A stretch of DNA of 64,000 nt from Blasia pusilla (GCA_050084515.1 CM114274.1:26722001-26786000), one strand, 5' to 3'. Shown: positions 26,445 to 39,956, numbered from the stretch's first letter. The notes: generated by a model from the letters alone, not told the origin. Made by a program: numbers and translations.

Positions 26445-26479
26445 CCGCCCCCCTAATTGGCAGTTGGATCCCCCAAACT

Positions 26480-27070
26480 CCAGATAGCAGATATCACACC
26501 TCTCTAACATGATCTACTACCCTATATACATCTCGCATATATTCATCGTCTTGTGGGAACTACATCAAGAGGGGAGGGGGGGGCTCAAACATGACATATG
26601 CCACCCTCAAGAACAACCATCACATACCAATATGGTGGCTACACCCCTCACACATCCACACAACATACACCTCTCTAACATGATCTACTACCCTATATAC
26701 ATCTCGGATATATCCATCGTCTTGTGGGAACTACATCAAGAGAGGAGAGGGGGGTCAAACATGACATATACCACCCTCAAGAATAACCATCACATACCAA
26801 TATGGTGGCTACATCCCTCACACATCCACACAACATACACCTCTCTAACATGATCTACTACCCTATATACATCTCGGATATATCCATCGTCTTGTGGGAA
26901 CTACTTCAAGAGGGGAGGGGGGGGGGGGTCAAACATGACATATGCCACCCTCAAGAACAACCATCACATACCAACATGGTGGCTACACCCCTCACACATC
27001 CACACAACATATACCTCAAGCCTGCAGGTACCACTACCAAGCTCGGATCCACTGTCCCGTCCACGTTCAG
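26480..27070 (-). pseudogene. E1 PHD-finger segment, tandemly triplicated
   Basis: The PHD-coding end of the polyprotein is present three times, with units starting at about 26511, 26682 and 26852 (periods 171 and 170 bp). The first unit in reading order gives MLCGCVRGVATMLVCDGCS and then loses frame in a long G/C run (26917-26928). Family stops separate the units, so at most one finger would be translated. E2 and E3 have a single unit, so the triplication arose in E1 or a close relative. Confidence 0.8.
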
Positions 27071-28250
27071 AAGATGACATGGCCCACAATTGTGCACATG
27101 ATCCTTCCAAACCATACCATCCTGTCCTTCCAACATGAGGACTCTGGTCGGTAACACCTCATGCACACGTAGAATTGTGCGCCCTGCAATGATATCTAGC
27201 GTCGTGGGTATTGCATGATGTAAATACACGTAATCTCTAGGATGAAACCTCCTAATCCCTAGACGATAACCTCCTCCACGAATGGTCACTTACCTCAATG
27301 TATACCTATGCTGAGCAATAGTTAAGTTCCCAAAGGCCATAGGGATAACTCTACGAAAAATCTCCGCCTTGTGAGAACATGCTTGTACCCACACATTTGG
27401 ATCATCGAGAACTAACACCTCCGCCATGTCACCTCGAATAGTTGTAGGTAAATCTGGCTCTCTCCCAAAGAGCAAAAATTACGGTGAAAATAATGCCAAG
27501 GATGCCTGACGACTCAAGCGATAACCCATAGCCAACCATGGCAACTGTAGGTCCCACTCTCTCAACTGTCCCTGTTGCAAGCCATACTTACGCAATCCTC
27601 TCTTCACCGTTTGTATTACTCTCTCCCCTAACCCATCCGCCTAAGGATGATCTCTGGATGTGGTGCACTGACCTATCAGTGCCTGATCATATAAGGCCTG
27701 AAACTCTCCTCTGAACTCGGTACCCTGGTCAGTCAACACCTCCGCAAGTGCACCAAAGTGACTAAGCACACGATCTAGAACCGCATACGCTGTTCCCCCG
27801 CTCACCTTTGTCTGGTAGTGCCACCAACTCTATCCACTTGGAGAAATGCTCCACCATGACCAGCACGTACCTGTGATGACGCCGTGTCAATGGCAAAGGT
27901 TCCCCCGAAATCTAAACTTCACCGATAAGCTAAACCCATAATCGCAAAGGATGTAACTACAGAGTGGGAGCATTGAAGGATGCTCACACTTGGTCATATA
28001 CCATACATCTGGCCATAAAGTGCTATACCCCAATATGCATGCCGCGCCACCAATATTGAACCTGGAGTAAGTTGTAAGTACGCTTTACTCCAAAATGCCC
28101 CAACTCCTCATGGGCATGTCGCACTACACGTGCTCGCTGGGAAGGATGAGGTACCACTTGTATCCTACCATCTCCCCATACCGGAAAAATGTGAGTCCCC
28201 TCCCACCTCAACTTTATGGCTCTCTGTAGGATCCGATCTCACTCCCTAGC
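27071..28250 (-). pseudogene. E1 integrase, decayed
   Basis: Contains the zinc-binding start (HAHEELGHFGVKRTYN with a C-x2-C further on), the DDE core in fragments, and the C-terminal segment ending GTVDPSLVVVPAGL just before the PHD unit. Several stops and frameshifts break the frame, for example around 27480 and 27640. It matches the integrase of E2 at 47880-49080. Confidence 0.82.
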
Positions 28251-28411
28251 ACTCACTATGCTCGCTATGACGCTAGTACGCAAAAAATCCACAACCTCCA
28301 TGTTGTCATGGATATCACGACCACTTTTCGCCTCCTCACTGACCTCCGGATCCAAAGATTCATCATTCATTCCCACCACAGGAGTCACCACCTGTGGCTG
28401 ACCTGCCATAG

Positions 28412-29960
28412 TCAACCAATGAAGATAGGCAGATGCATGCCAACTGGGCACCATATCCTCATCACTCTCTCTATACCATCGAGCTCATGTATCGTCTCTC
28501 TCGGACATGGGTTACGACTCAACCCATCCGCATCCTGGTTCATCCGACTTGGCCTATGAACCACCTCAAACTCATACTCCTCTAGTAATAAAGCCCACCT
28601 GGCAAGCTTTCCCGTAAGCTTGTCGGACTCGATCAACCACCTCAACGATTGATGATCAGTGATAAGTGTGAAAGGGTTGCCAAATAAATAGCACATGAAA
28701 TGTGCCACAGCCCACACTACAGCCAAGCACTCTCCCTCGTAGGAGCTGTACTTTCCCTCTGCAATGTTGTTTGATCGGCTCGCGTAAGCCACAACAAACT
28801 CCCTCTCCTTATCATCCCTCTGAGTAAGCACTGCTCCTAGACCCAACATGCTCAAATCCGTATGTAGGTGGAATGGGCGACCCTTAATGGGTCTCTGTAG
28901 AATGGGCGAGGACGTCAACCTATCCTTGAGCTCCCAAAATGCTTGCTCCTGATAATCTCCCCACAACCAAACTTGATCAAGTCTCGTCAGCAAGGTCAAA
29001 GACTTTGCGATCGCACTAAAACCCTTGACATATTGTCGATAGAAGTTCGCCAATCCCAAAAATGCTCAGACTCAACTCACATCTGTAGGGCGTGGAATAT
29101 GCGCAATAGCCTCCACTTTTGTCTTGTGAACACCTAACCCACTCGGGTATATGGTGTGTCCTAAGTACTTAATCTGCTCCTAAAAGAATCTGCACTTGCC
29201 AGAATGTAACTTCAGTCCATGTAACTGCAGTAGCTGAAACACCTCCTCCACATGTCGCTCATGCTCCTCAACCGTGGAACTGAAGATAAGAATATCATCT
29301 ATGTAATACCGTATAAAATCCAAGCGAGCCAGAATCCTATCCATCACTCTCTAAAACTCCGCAGATGTGTTCTTCAACCCAAATGGTAAGAACCGCCACT
29401 GATACAGACAATCTCTCCCAAACCGATCTATCCCCCAAAATGTTGTCTTCTCCCTGTCCTCTAATATGATAGGAAGTTGATGATAGCCATCATGGAGATC
29501 TAAAGTTTTGAAGATCTTTGCATGCTCTACCGCATCAAAGATCTCCTCAAGAGTAGGCATGGCGTATCGATCTGACCTCGTCTGTCGATTAATAGGACGG
29601 TAACCTCCACACATCCGCCTATCCGTCCAACTGCCATACATACCCTTCTTTGCCGGCATGACTGTGGCGGATGCATACTCCCCATGTAATAACTCCACAA
29701 GTCATGCCTCCAACAAGTCCTGAATCTTGCTCGGAATCAAGGCTCGCTCCATATGGAAATACCTCTAGGGTTAACGAAAGATCGGCGTATCACTAGCCAG
29801 CTCAATCCGTATCCGAGGACCCTTCAGCGTTCCCAAGTCTCTCATACTGAAGGCAAAACAACTGACATGCCCTCTCAGAAACCTATGAACTTGCCGTCGC
29901 TCTCCTCCTATCAACTTGAGACCTATCACATGCTCCCAAGTCTCCATCGAGACCTCACTC
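28412..29960 (-). pseudogene. E1 reverse transcriptase and RNase H, decayed
   Basis: Fragments in order: a pre-RT segment (KGPRIRIELASDTPIFR), the RT fingers (PAKKGMYGSWTDRRMCGGYRP), the palm region with YIDDILIFSS near 29300, then the RNase H stretch from 29059 down to 28412 in one open frame (LHTDLSMLGLGAVLTQRD, YEGECLAVVWAV, LITDHQSLRWL). The RNase H part is the longest open stretch left in E1 (215 codons). The RT part carries several stops. Confidence 0.85.
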
Positions 29961-30649
29961 AACGAGGATGCAACCTCCAGCTTTGGTTGCTATGTAGCAA
30001 CCCTAGCCACCTCCGCAACAACCACTCCACTCTGACCTCCTACACCATGCTCCACATCCAAAAAATGAACATGTGCTACTCTGGCCGCCTTCGCACTCTC
30101 TACTCAAACGATGTCCCAGGAAGACAATGGGTGCCTATCTCTCCTCGTCTCGCCCCCAGCCAATGCCTGTACAGACCTTGAAGGCAATGGTGCAACTCGT
30201 GGATGTGACGACATGGATGACACTTGCATTTGTCTGTGCTCAACTATACCTAGGCTGACTATCCATGTGAGACAATTGAGGTCCATCGCCTACCCCAACA
30301 CATGTCTGCGTGATGCCTCAGTCATACTTGGAACCTCCGTTGTACCTGTAGCAAACCCCATGGCGAGCTCGCGCTTATCTGTTGTAGGCTCCTCCAATGC
30401 TTGGGTCACCTCATCCCAAATCATGCCTTGCCCTTGATGGTGAGAAGCTCACCGACGTAGGTAAGGCTGCCCTCAATTGCCCCACCCTTGGACCTTGTCC
30501 CTGGGTGGGGTAGTTGAGGGCAGCCTTTAGGGTCCTAGGTTGACTATCCATGTGAGACAGTTGAGGTCCATTGCCTGCCCCAACACATGTCTCCGGGATG
30601 CCTCAGTCATACCTAGCATCGCGTAGCAAACCCCATGGCGCGCTCGCGC

Positions 30650-31560
30650 TCATCTGCTGTAGGCTCCTCTAATGCTCGGGTCACCTCATCCCAAATCATG
30701 CATGGCTCTCCCTGACGAAAGGCATGGGATGGTGGAAGCTCACCAACGTAGGTAATGTTCCCTTAACTCCCCCATCCTATTGGCCATCGCCAACGGTGGT
30801 CTATCATCCCGCGTCACCACCTGAGATCGCCGCGTTGAGCCCAAAATAGCATCTACTATGAGATGTGGTGCTCTCTGGACTCCATCGTATGCTTGTCTTA
30901 GTACTTCAGATGGTATCAGGTTTGTCCACCATAGTCGTGGACGATGGGCACGTGATCTAACTCTCGCTGCATTTAGAAACATAGTAGATCCCAATCAGGA
31001 CCTCATCTTATGCACACTCGTGATCACACGTGCATGAGTGTCTCCCAACAACGGCACATTCTCCAAAATGTACGTTGGAGAACATGTCTAACTCTCCTGC
31101 AAGTGTCGTACTACTTGCAACATCTCCCAAAACATCCCTGACCTCGGATCGTGCAATCCAAATCCTCGGCCAGCTGATGAATGACCCTAACATGGCCATC
31201 TAGCAATCACCAAATGAATGGTGCCAACTCTATCCAGATCTTGGGCCCCCACCAGAGAGATGTTGGCGGGTAGTGTATGATGATATCCCCGTAATACAGA
31301 TACCGGCAACAACTCAGGATATCTCTAGACCAATCTCGCTACGTGACGTAATGACACTCGCCGCACGGTCTCATCTCTCTCCACATAGAGGTACTGATGC
31401 ACCCGTATGCCCGCCTGCAATACTACAACCAATCCGATGCTCATCCCCCTGAAGAGATCTAACACCTTCCTCTGCACACTGCCACACAACCGGTGTGGTA
31501 TCCAGTGGGGTCAACGTCTCCACTCCAGTGCCCCGATGGCCACATGACTCTCGCTGCTCG
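30650..31560 (-). pseudogene. E1 C5-cytosine DNA methyltransferase, decayed
   Basis: Homologous to the methyltransferase of E2 (40831-41850) along its length, between protease and RT. The catalytic PCQ region at about 31198-31187 is broken: TGG CCA TGT is followed by TAG (31189-31187) where E2 has CAG, a C-to-T type change. Motif I is out of frame, while the motif VIII region (RVRSRAHRPRLWWTNL at about 30964-30915) is intact. No active enzyme could be made from this copy. Confidence 0.8.
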
Positions 31561-31870
31561 AGGATAAAAGCATGACTCCACGCTTGCCTCACGAGGTCGT
31601 CGGCACTCCTTTGTAGCTCTCGAGTCGTACCCCACAATGGTGAAGAGGTCTCGCTAACATAGGAAGAGAGGCTCGCCATGGCCTGCCTCTCCGTGAGACT
31701 ATCCGCTATTGGGACATCCTCCGCATGTGCATTCCCCTCCAAAAACTCTCCTCGCCAGCTAACACTACCTGTGAAAGCTGCCAACGTGGTCACAGACTCG
31801 CCTTGTGATCAACCACCTCATTCCGGAAACTACACGGGTAATTGATCCATCCGCCCATCACGTGACTGCT

Positions 31871-32230
31871 ACCATGGCAGATAAGCAACGGTCTCCTCCT
31901 AGAAGTCAAGGATGAATCCTACGAGATATAACATTGTATTCCCCACCAACACATCGTACGACTTAGCTGGTGTCGTAATCGCACGTATGCGCACCATAGC
32001 ACTATCCGTCACATGCCCTATCTGGACTCTGACAACTATCTCCTGTCGAGTCATATACTGCATGGGTGACACACCCCCAATCGAGGTCTGTATCTGGAAG
32101 GGACAAGGCTCAATGTCGGCCTTCCGTAACCCCAACGCTAAACACGCCGCCTTCCCTAACATCAAGGGCTGCGCTCCCAAATCAAGTAGGACGTGCTACG
32201 GGTGGTATATTGTCCCCGTGGGACTAACCA
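31871..32230 (-). pseudogene. E1 retroviral-type aspartic protease fragment
   Basis: A retropepsin-like fold is suggested by LLDLGAQPLMLGKAACLALG at about 32189-32130, a D-x-G-A active-site variant, followed by PCPFQIQTS and YDVLVGNTMLYLVGFILDF. The flap and second half match E2 at 40145-40450. In E1 the active-site D-L-G-A is intact, whereas E2 has D-S-R-A. Confidence 0.7.
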
Positions 32231-32639
32231 AGCGAAATACTCCACCTCTGTTATCTAGTAACACTACTCTAGGTATCACCACTGCTCGCTCTATGGTGGG
32301 TCAAGCTGGCATATCTACCAACTTTGCCGCCGCCGCATGCCAAGACTCTGTGGGGAACATCCCAAGCACCGGCTCTGAGGGCAAGTCCACCACCTCCTCA
32401 ACAACCTTTGAACAAGAAGAAGTCACCTCTCCACGCTCACACAACGTGGCGGCCAGCCAGAACACCTTAGCTGGTCCAACTCCCGACGTCGCCAACTCTA
32501 TGGCGGAAAATAGCGGAGTCTGACTCACTCTGGTGGCCACCTCCAACACTATGGTTGGCACTGACTCCACTCGAGCTGGCATAGGAGTTGTCACTCCAAC
32601 TCCTCGTGACGTCGACATATGCGCCTGAGCTGTAGGCAC

Positions 32640-34420
32640 CGTTGGTTGTCAAGGCACCATCGATGGTGTGTGAAGTACCTCCAACAATGTGAATGACTGT
32701 GGAACCCTGGCCTGGCGTCCATTGGTCCCCTCTGGTGGGTCAATCTCAACTCCACCTCTCGATGGCTCAGTGCCTCTCGCAGCACCCCGAATCACCACTG
32801 CAATTGCCTCAACATGAGCTGGACTACACATAAACCCCATACTGGCGAGATCCTCACCCGGATCAGGGTAAGAGGTAGAAGCTGGATCCACACAAGCTGC
32901 TCGCGGCTCCGTGCCTTCCCTGAGCTGCATCATCATCAAGGCAGCAATCCTTTGCTCCAAGTGATCGATGTGTGAGAGAAGTGCCGGCTCTGGTGCTCCT
33001 GCTCCATCTCCTCTTGCTGGTGATGGTCCTCTATCACCACGTCCAGAAAGAAATCCCTGACCTCCTCTAGGTTGACCGCCCCTAGGCCCTCGGCCTACCT
33101 CTAGATGTGCCTCTCGACGAAGGTCAAAACATCTATCCCTAGTGTGACCATATCTGAGGCAATAGTCACACTAGTACTATGGTGGGGCCATCCTCTCGGG
33201 CCCCTGAGCAATCGGAGGCGCTCGTGGTCCTCTCCCATGCTGTGTGCAGTCTCTCTGCCTATGGGCCCCTCCACACGTCCAACAAGACAACATCGGTCCT
33301 TGCTGGGCAATATATGTAGGTACGGGTCGTTGCCTCTTAGGCTCACGGTACCCGCCCTGCTCTCTAGGCACACATGCCCGCTCCCATGGTACTGGTGCTC
33401 GCTGTGGTATCTGTGGGGTCACCGTTGCTCGTGGACCCGTCGACTCTCGAGAAAATCCAGCGGTCACTACATGGTCCTCACTCATGTTGAGCTCAATACG
33501 CTCAGAAAACTCGAAGATCACCTTCAATGTGGGCTTCGCTGTGTGAATCAGCACCACATCTCGGACTCTCCTCCGTAGTTCTCGGTCCAGAACCCCATAC
33601 CAATATTGGACTGATTGCGCCTCAATCACTCTATACGTAGCAATGATCAGCCTCCTCATGCACGTGAATGCCTCTCTCAAACTCTCACCCCATCGTCGTT
33701 GAAAATCTTGTAGAATCTTCAGCTTGTCGATGCGTACGACCTAGTAGCTCTTCCCCAATTGTCGAAAGAACTCCACTGTGGGACTGAAGCTGGGTGGCCC
33801 TCTACCACCAGAGGTCTCTGCCACATCGCTTGTCTCACTGCCCTCCTCTCCGTCTAGTCTCCGGGCTGATAGTGCGGGTCTCTCTCCTCTCACGATCCCA
33901 TCATAAGCCTCACAACCACTAGTGCACATATACCCTGGAGCCCAATACATCCTCCAGGCATCGATCTCTACTGAATATAGTGATTGAAACTCCATATAGT
34001 CATCCATCGGAGGACCCTCCAAGTGCTAGAACAACCCCTTCAATGCCATGAAAGGGTTGAACCGTGTCGGGGTTCGTATCTCCTGGAAGTCGCACCACAT
34101 GTCGAACTCATGGATAAAATCATCTAAGTCGATGGTGCCCAATGCACCCGAAAAACGACGTATGCCCCGATGGCCCATGTCGTCCATCTCCAGCCAAGTG
34201 ATACTGCCTCCGTCTGCGATCTCGTCACAAGACCCGGTGTGTAGTGATGACGATCCAATCACGGATGGATGTCGTAGTAGCTCCTCATTGGTAACCCCTC
34301 GGTATCTCACTCCACTCCGTGTCACACCACTACTACTGCTCGCACTACCCCGTTCTTCCGAACCCTGGAAGAATGCCGTGATGACAACCCTGTCTCACCC
34401 GCTGAAGCACTCAGAGTCAC
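32640..34420 (-). pseudogene. E1 gag with zinc knuckles, decayed
   Basis: Gag-like protein: FIHEFDMWCDFQEIRTP and MALKGLF, then RRLIIATYRVIEAQSVQYWY (capsid-like helices), then two CCHC zinc knuckles. The first, CWTCGGAHRQRDC, has one residue fewer than the standard C-x2-C-x4-H-x4-C; the second, CDYCLRYGHTRDRC at about 33172-33131, is canonical. Pro/Gly/Arg-rich nucleocapsid sequence follows. Stops interrupt it at about 34024, 33740 and 33178. Confidence 0.82.
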
Positions 34421-35119
34421 CGAGAGTCTCCCACACTCCTCACTAGCTCACCGATGTTAATGATAATCCCGTAATGACACACCCAGCCTCACGCACACTT
34501 AACACTCGGGCTCACCATGAGCCTCCCAACTGACTCACCTAATGTAGCGACACTCTCGAGTCATACATGTGACCCCTACACGGAAACCACCGTTTATCCA
34601 CCAACGTGCTACACATGAAAAGAGTCTACACTCTTCACCATCAATGCACCCACCTAGCACCAGCTACTACCCGATACCTAGCACTCTCAATCACACACAA
34701 CAAGTGCGGGAAAAGGGACTTGAATGGATAACCTGATCACGCCCTCCAACCTACATACCGTCAACACTCACTCCTCCATGTGGTATGGCAACTTCCGCAA
34801 CACAACACCCTCCTTGACCAACATATCGATCCTCCTGTCAATAGATGCGGACTACCCGTCGGCATCATGCGCACTAACACTCCATTGTCAACTCTTGCAA
34901 ATCCCCGTCACGCCCGAAAACATCATGTCGTGCAAACCTCTCCGCCTATCCCCACACCCCTAACCTGACTCAACGTCGTCTGAACTCAACCATGTCAACC
35001 CGTCTACCATGTTTGGCCATACCGCTACTCTGTCTCGCTCGCCGCTACCACGTTGGATGGGATGCCGACCACGTCCGTGACAAACCAGGAGGGGGGGGGG
35101 GAGGGGGACCCGTCTGTAC

Positions 35120-35249
35120 CCGTCCGTTCTGACACAACGAAACTATTCTCAACCCTGTCCGACACCTCATGACGAAGTTGTACTCACGATAGTCCGTTGG
35201 CTCCCTATGGGGTCGCCTCGATAGATCTCTACCTATCGGCTACTCAGAT
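35120..35249 (-). repeat. E1 5' LTR fragment
   Basis: About 130 bp matching the start of the LTR (CTGAGTAGCCGATAGG in coding orientation). The terminal TGTCACAT is partly lost, and the rest of the LTR is replaced by sequence with a G-rich run near 35090-35107. Confidence 0.7.
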
Positions 35250-35329
35250 AAGAGAAAGGAGTAAGTGGTAGAAGATGAGGACGCTTGTAGTAATGTTAGT
35301 GTGGAGTGGTTTGAGAATAAGAATAGGAT

Positions 35330-35790
35330 TGTTTCAAAAGTCTCTCCAATTTAGGGATTGTGCAAACTTTCATGCATTTTAGATGTTCCTTGCCAAGGAG
35401 AGACCCACTCACCACATTGGATTGCATGGTCCCTAAGCTCAGTCTAACTATCAATCAATTTCAACCAACCAAACAACTCAATACACATACTTTCGCAATC
35501 TTTATGTAACTTTATTTACCTCATCTAGTTTGGATTCCAAAATATGATACAAAGATGTTAAGGTTTGCTCCATTCTCCCGCTCATTCTCAGGCAACCCAT
35601 GATTGCAAGGCACTTCCCATAATTTTTCTCTGCTACGTACTACATGGTTCAAGGATTGTTAGGTATTAGTGGTTATGAATGTGTTTTGAAGTGACCACGT
35701 TTGACACCCTCCACCTTGTCAATCCACCTTCAAGAGGTGACACTATTATGTGAAGCCTCAAGCAGAAGGTTGGTCGGGATCCATAAGTTT
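35330..35790 (+). repeat. Dispersed repeat copy 1 (inverted partner near 56380-56800)
   Basis: About 450 bp matching the reverse complement of about 56380-56800, including the shared TGACACCCTCCAC, GGCACTTC.CATAATTTTTCTC and AAGGAGAGACCCACTCACCAC. It is non-coding as far as I can see, and both copies share the same internal order. It lies just outside the 5' end of E1. Confidence 0.75.
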
Positions 35791-37031
35791 GGTTGGGATC
35801 CATTTGGGCTATATGACCTTTTCAATGGAAATTTTCTAATAAATGGTGGGAGGGAGATAGCCCCATTTTTGCGAATGACACTTCATTTCAAGGTCCAAAA
35901 CTTTATTTTGTTCATCCATGATTAGCTCACATCAGTGCGAAAAAATAGATGTATTTTTCATTACTTATTAGAGTACAAACACCCAAGATGTATATGTGTT
36001 TAGACAAAGAGTATTAGAATGGATCTTAGAAATTAGAAATAGAAGAGGCTAGAGAGATTAGAGTTCATGATATGGTTAGATATCTCCATATATATATATA
36101 TGGGCATCCAAAAGGTCAAGACTAGGAAGCCCCATTGGAAAAAAACCCAAAAATTATATCAAAACTCTTATATTTCCTCTATGATGAAGATTGGTAGGAA
36201 ATGGTAAGGAATGTCGTCACTTAGCGAACAATGCATAAAAAAGACCAATAAAATGATGACCAAATAGACAATGTTGGGCAAATGTTTTTTAGATTTTATT
36301 ACATGGACAAGGATGAGCCCAATGTTGCACATCTAGAAAAAAATTGTACACTTCTTGACACAAGCACGCTTAACTGTCACCGCTCCTTCTTCATCCAACT
36401 CCATTCAAATGTGTATCATGTCTTTGTAGTGGATTGATGAGGATACATAGGTTTCATGCAATGAGGTAAGAGGACAACCTCAAGAGATCTAGGATGACGT
36501 ATTAAGGATTAGATAAACGTGAGAGATTAAGTTTCCCCTTTGTTTTTGCTTGTTTGGAGCCATATTGAAAAACTTACTATTGTATGTAAGTTCTTATTAG
36601 GAGCATTGTTGACTTTCCATTTTGGGAAGTGGCCCTTGGCCCCCTTTGCAAGTCAAGAGCATAACCCATACACATCTGCTAGAGACATTCAAAATTGCTT
36701 TAGAAATTGATTTTTTCTCCTGTATGAACAAGAATGTAACATTAGGAGATTACTAGTAAAGAGAAAATAAGAGTCGTCTTTTCTCATCACAAAATATTTG
36801 CCCATTGAATGAATAGTTGGGCTTCCTACGAAATAAGTCTTGTCTAAGTCTTTTGGTCTTAGACTCAACTTTGAGAGAGAACCATCTATCAAACCAATAC
36901 AATCAAGAAAGTCTTTCTTTGCAAAGTCAAAAAATATCAACAGGGGAATGTCATACCGGTGAGAGAGTGCATGGGTTCAAAAAAATAATTAAAAACATTG
37001 GAATTCATGAAAAATTTATGCTCTCTCTAGT

Positions 37032-37132
<101 letters not shown>

Positions 37133-38309
37133 ATTACAGAGGAGACTTGAAGAAACCTACAAAAAATCCAATTTATGATTTTTTGTAAATGTAGGTGAGA
37201 GAAGGATGCATAGGTTGAGTAGGATTCTTAGATTTTGGATAGTCTTAATCTATAGGGTGGACGGTAAACCTCAAAAAGTAAGCAAAAAATCCAATTTATG
37301 ATTGGTAGTGAATGTTTTTGGTTAGACCCTCAATGTAATACTTGAAATGATCCATCAAAATAAAAATCATAAAAATTTATAAGTTTCAATATAATGGTGG
37401 GAAAAAAAGCACTAAACATCTATGTCATTTGATTCTCAATGGACTTCACGATGTGAATTTCTTCGCTAATAGATGATTGTATTCACTTGCTCATAACGCC
37501 TACACTTGGCTTAATGAAATTGGAAACTCCTTCTATGGCTCAACAATCATCAAATGTATATGCAGGGAAAGCTTAGTTATAGGGCACATGACATCCATTA
37601 GGTCATGTCCAATTGTAATGTTGGGCAGAAAGTGGACATTCATAATACGGACGAGGATCTAATCACAACTTGCATCATCCATTACTCTCACTTGCGAAAT
37701 ATGGACGAATTCATAATACAAGTTGCAAAAAAATTCAGAATTTATGGCACAAATACCTCAAATAGAGATATATGTACTAGAGGTCCTTCTCCTTATTACT
37801 CTTTTGATCACTCTTGAGCACGTTTTGAATAGCGTGGGCACATCGATTCAAAACACCAAAGATCATAGATTTGTTAAACAAGTAATATGTTTAGATTCGT
37901 TTCTCTTCCCTTTGATTGTGACATCGCGAAAGAATTGGATTGTCAAAACAGAGGTGGAAATCTTCTTATCATACCTACTTCATGAAATGATTGAGTCTAG
38001 GTGAAGATTGAGCAGCAATTTCTAAGATCAATTAAACTTCCACCATTATGGATATGGCCACATCAATTTCCACTAAAACTTGCAACCTCCTACAATTGTG
38101 CATTCACCTCAAACTTCCTATCTTCCAACCTTGGACAATATTTTTCGAGTACCAAAAGTTCACAAAGAGATAGAAAGCCCTAAGGTGAGGGGTTTACAAG
38201 GGATGGGAGAGCATCTACAACCATAGACCATCAATGACAAGCCCCTTCAAGGCTTGCCATTTTTTATGACGTCGAGCTCGCTTAAGTTTGCCCAATAGGA
38301 ATTGCATGG

Positions 38310-39760
38310 AAGGGGTTGTTCCAGCACTTGGAGGGTCCTCCGATGGATGACTACATGCAGTTTCGATCACTATATTGAGTAGAGATCGATGCCTAGAGGA
38401 TGTATTGGGCTCCAGGGTATGTGTCCACTAGTGGTCGTGAGGCATGTGATGGGCTTTCGAGAGGAGAGAGACCCACACCATCAGCCCGGAGATTAGATGG
38501 CGAGGAGGGCAGTGAGACAGGCGATGTGGCAGAGACCTCTGGTGGTAAAGGGCCACCCAGCTTTAGCCCCACAGTGGAGTTCTTCCGACAGTTGGGGAAG
38601 AGCTACCAGGGCGTACGCATAGACAAGCTGAAGAGTCTACAGGATTTTCAGCAACAATCGGGTGAGAGTCTGAGAGAGGCATTCACGCGCATGAGGAGGC
38701 TGATCATTGCTACGTATGGAGTGATTGAGGCGCAGTCAGTCTAGTATTGGTACGGGGTTCTAGACCGAGAACTACGGAGGAGAGTCCGAGATGCGGTTCT
38801 GATTCACACAGCGATGCCCACATTGAAGGTGGTCTTTGAGTTGTCTGAGCGTATTGAGCTCAACATGAGTGAGGAGCAGGTAGTGACCGCTGGATTTTCT
38901 CGAGAGTCGACGGGTCCACGAGCAACGGTGACCCCACAGGTGCCACAACGAGCACCAGTACCACGGGAGCGGGCCAATGTGCCCAGAGAGCAGGGCGGGT
39001 ACCGTGAGCCTATGAGGCAACGACCTGAACCTACATATGTTGCCCAGCAGGGACCGATGTGGTCTTGTTGGACGTGTGGAGGGGCCTATAGGCAGAGAGA
39101 CTACCCACACCATGGGAGAGGACCACCATCGCCTCCGATTGCTCAGGAGCCACAGAGGATGGCCCCACCACAGCACCAGTGTGACTATTGCCACATATAT
39201 GGTCACACTAGGGATAGATGTTTTGACCTTCGCCGAGGGGCACGTCTAGAGGGAGGCCGAGGGCTTGGGGGCGGTCATCCTGGAGGAGGTCGGGGAGTCG
39301 TTCCTGGATGTGGTGGTAGAGGACCACCACCAGCCAGAGGAGATAGAGCAGGAGCACCAGAGCCGGCACTTCTCTCACGCATAGATTAATTGGAGCAGAG
39401 GATTGCTGCCATGAAGATGATGCAGCTTAGGGAAGGCACAGAGCTGCGAGCAGCTAGTGTGACTGCAGCTTCTACCTCTTACCCTGACCCGGGTGAGGAT
39501 CTCGCCAGTATGGGATTTATGTGTAGTGCAACCCATGTTGAGGCAGCTGCAGTGGTGACTCGGGGTGCTGCGAGAGGCACCGAGCCATCGAGAGGTGGAG
39601 TTGAGATTGACCCACCAGAGGGGACCGATGGGTGGCAGGCCAAGGTTCCACATTCATTCACATTGTCGAAGGCACTACACACACCATCAATGGTGCCTCG
39701 ACGACCAACAGTGCCTACAGCTCAGGCATCTACGTCGACGTCATGAGGAGTTGGAGTGAT
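38310..39760 (+). pseudogene. E2 gag, 5'-truncated, with zinc knuckles
   Basis: Starts inside the capsid-like part (LEGPPMDDYMQF). It continues with SFSPTVEFFRQLGKSYQGV, MRRLIIATYGVIEAQSV and a TAG at about 38742, then a 191-codon open stretch at 38814-39389 holding the nucleocapsid. The first zinc knuckle has lost two ligands (CWTCGGAYRQRDY). The second, CDYCHIYGHTRDRC near 39179-39220, is a canonical C-x2-C-x4-H-x4-C. A Gly/Arg/Pro-rich tail follows. Confidence 0.82.
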
Positions 39761-39956
39761 AACTCCTATGCCAGCTCGAGTGGAGTCAATGTCGACCATA
39801 GTGTTGGAGGTGGCCACCAGAGTGAGTTAGACTCCACTATTTTCCGCCATAGAGTTGGCGATGTTGGGAGTTGGACCAGCTGAGGTGTTCCGGTTGGCCG
39901 CCAGGTTGTGTGAGTGTGGAGAGATGACAACTTCTTGTTCATAGGTAGTTGAGGAG

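Larger units (their letters stand above)
25698..35249 (-). mobile_element. E1: Ty3/gypsy retrotransposon with methyltransferase and PHD cargo, decayed
   Basis: Element of about 9.5 kb on the minus strand. Reading in its own direction: 5' LTR fragment (35249-35120), gag, aspartic protease, C5-methyltransferase, RT, RNase H, integrase, a triplicated PHD-finger segment, a polypurine tract at 26454-26445, then LTR sequence (26444-25698). E2 carries the same order, which shows that the cargo belongs to the family and is not a chance neighbour. Every domain is interrupted by stops and frameshifts, so E1 is not autonomous. The 5' LTR is truncated. The outer LTR terminus reads TTTCG where E3 has TGTCG. 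Confidence 0.88.
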
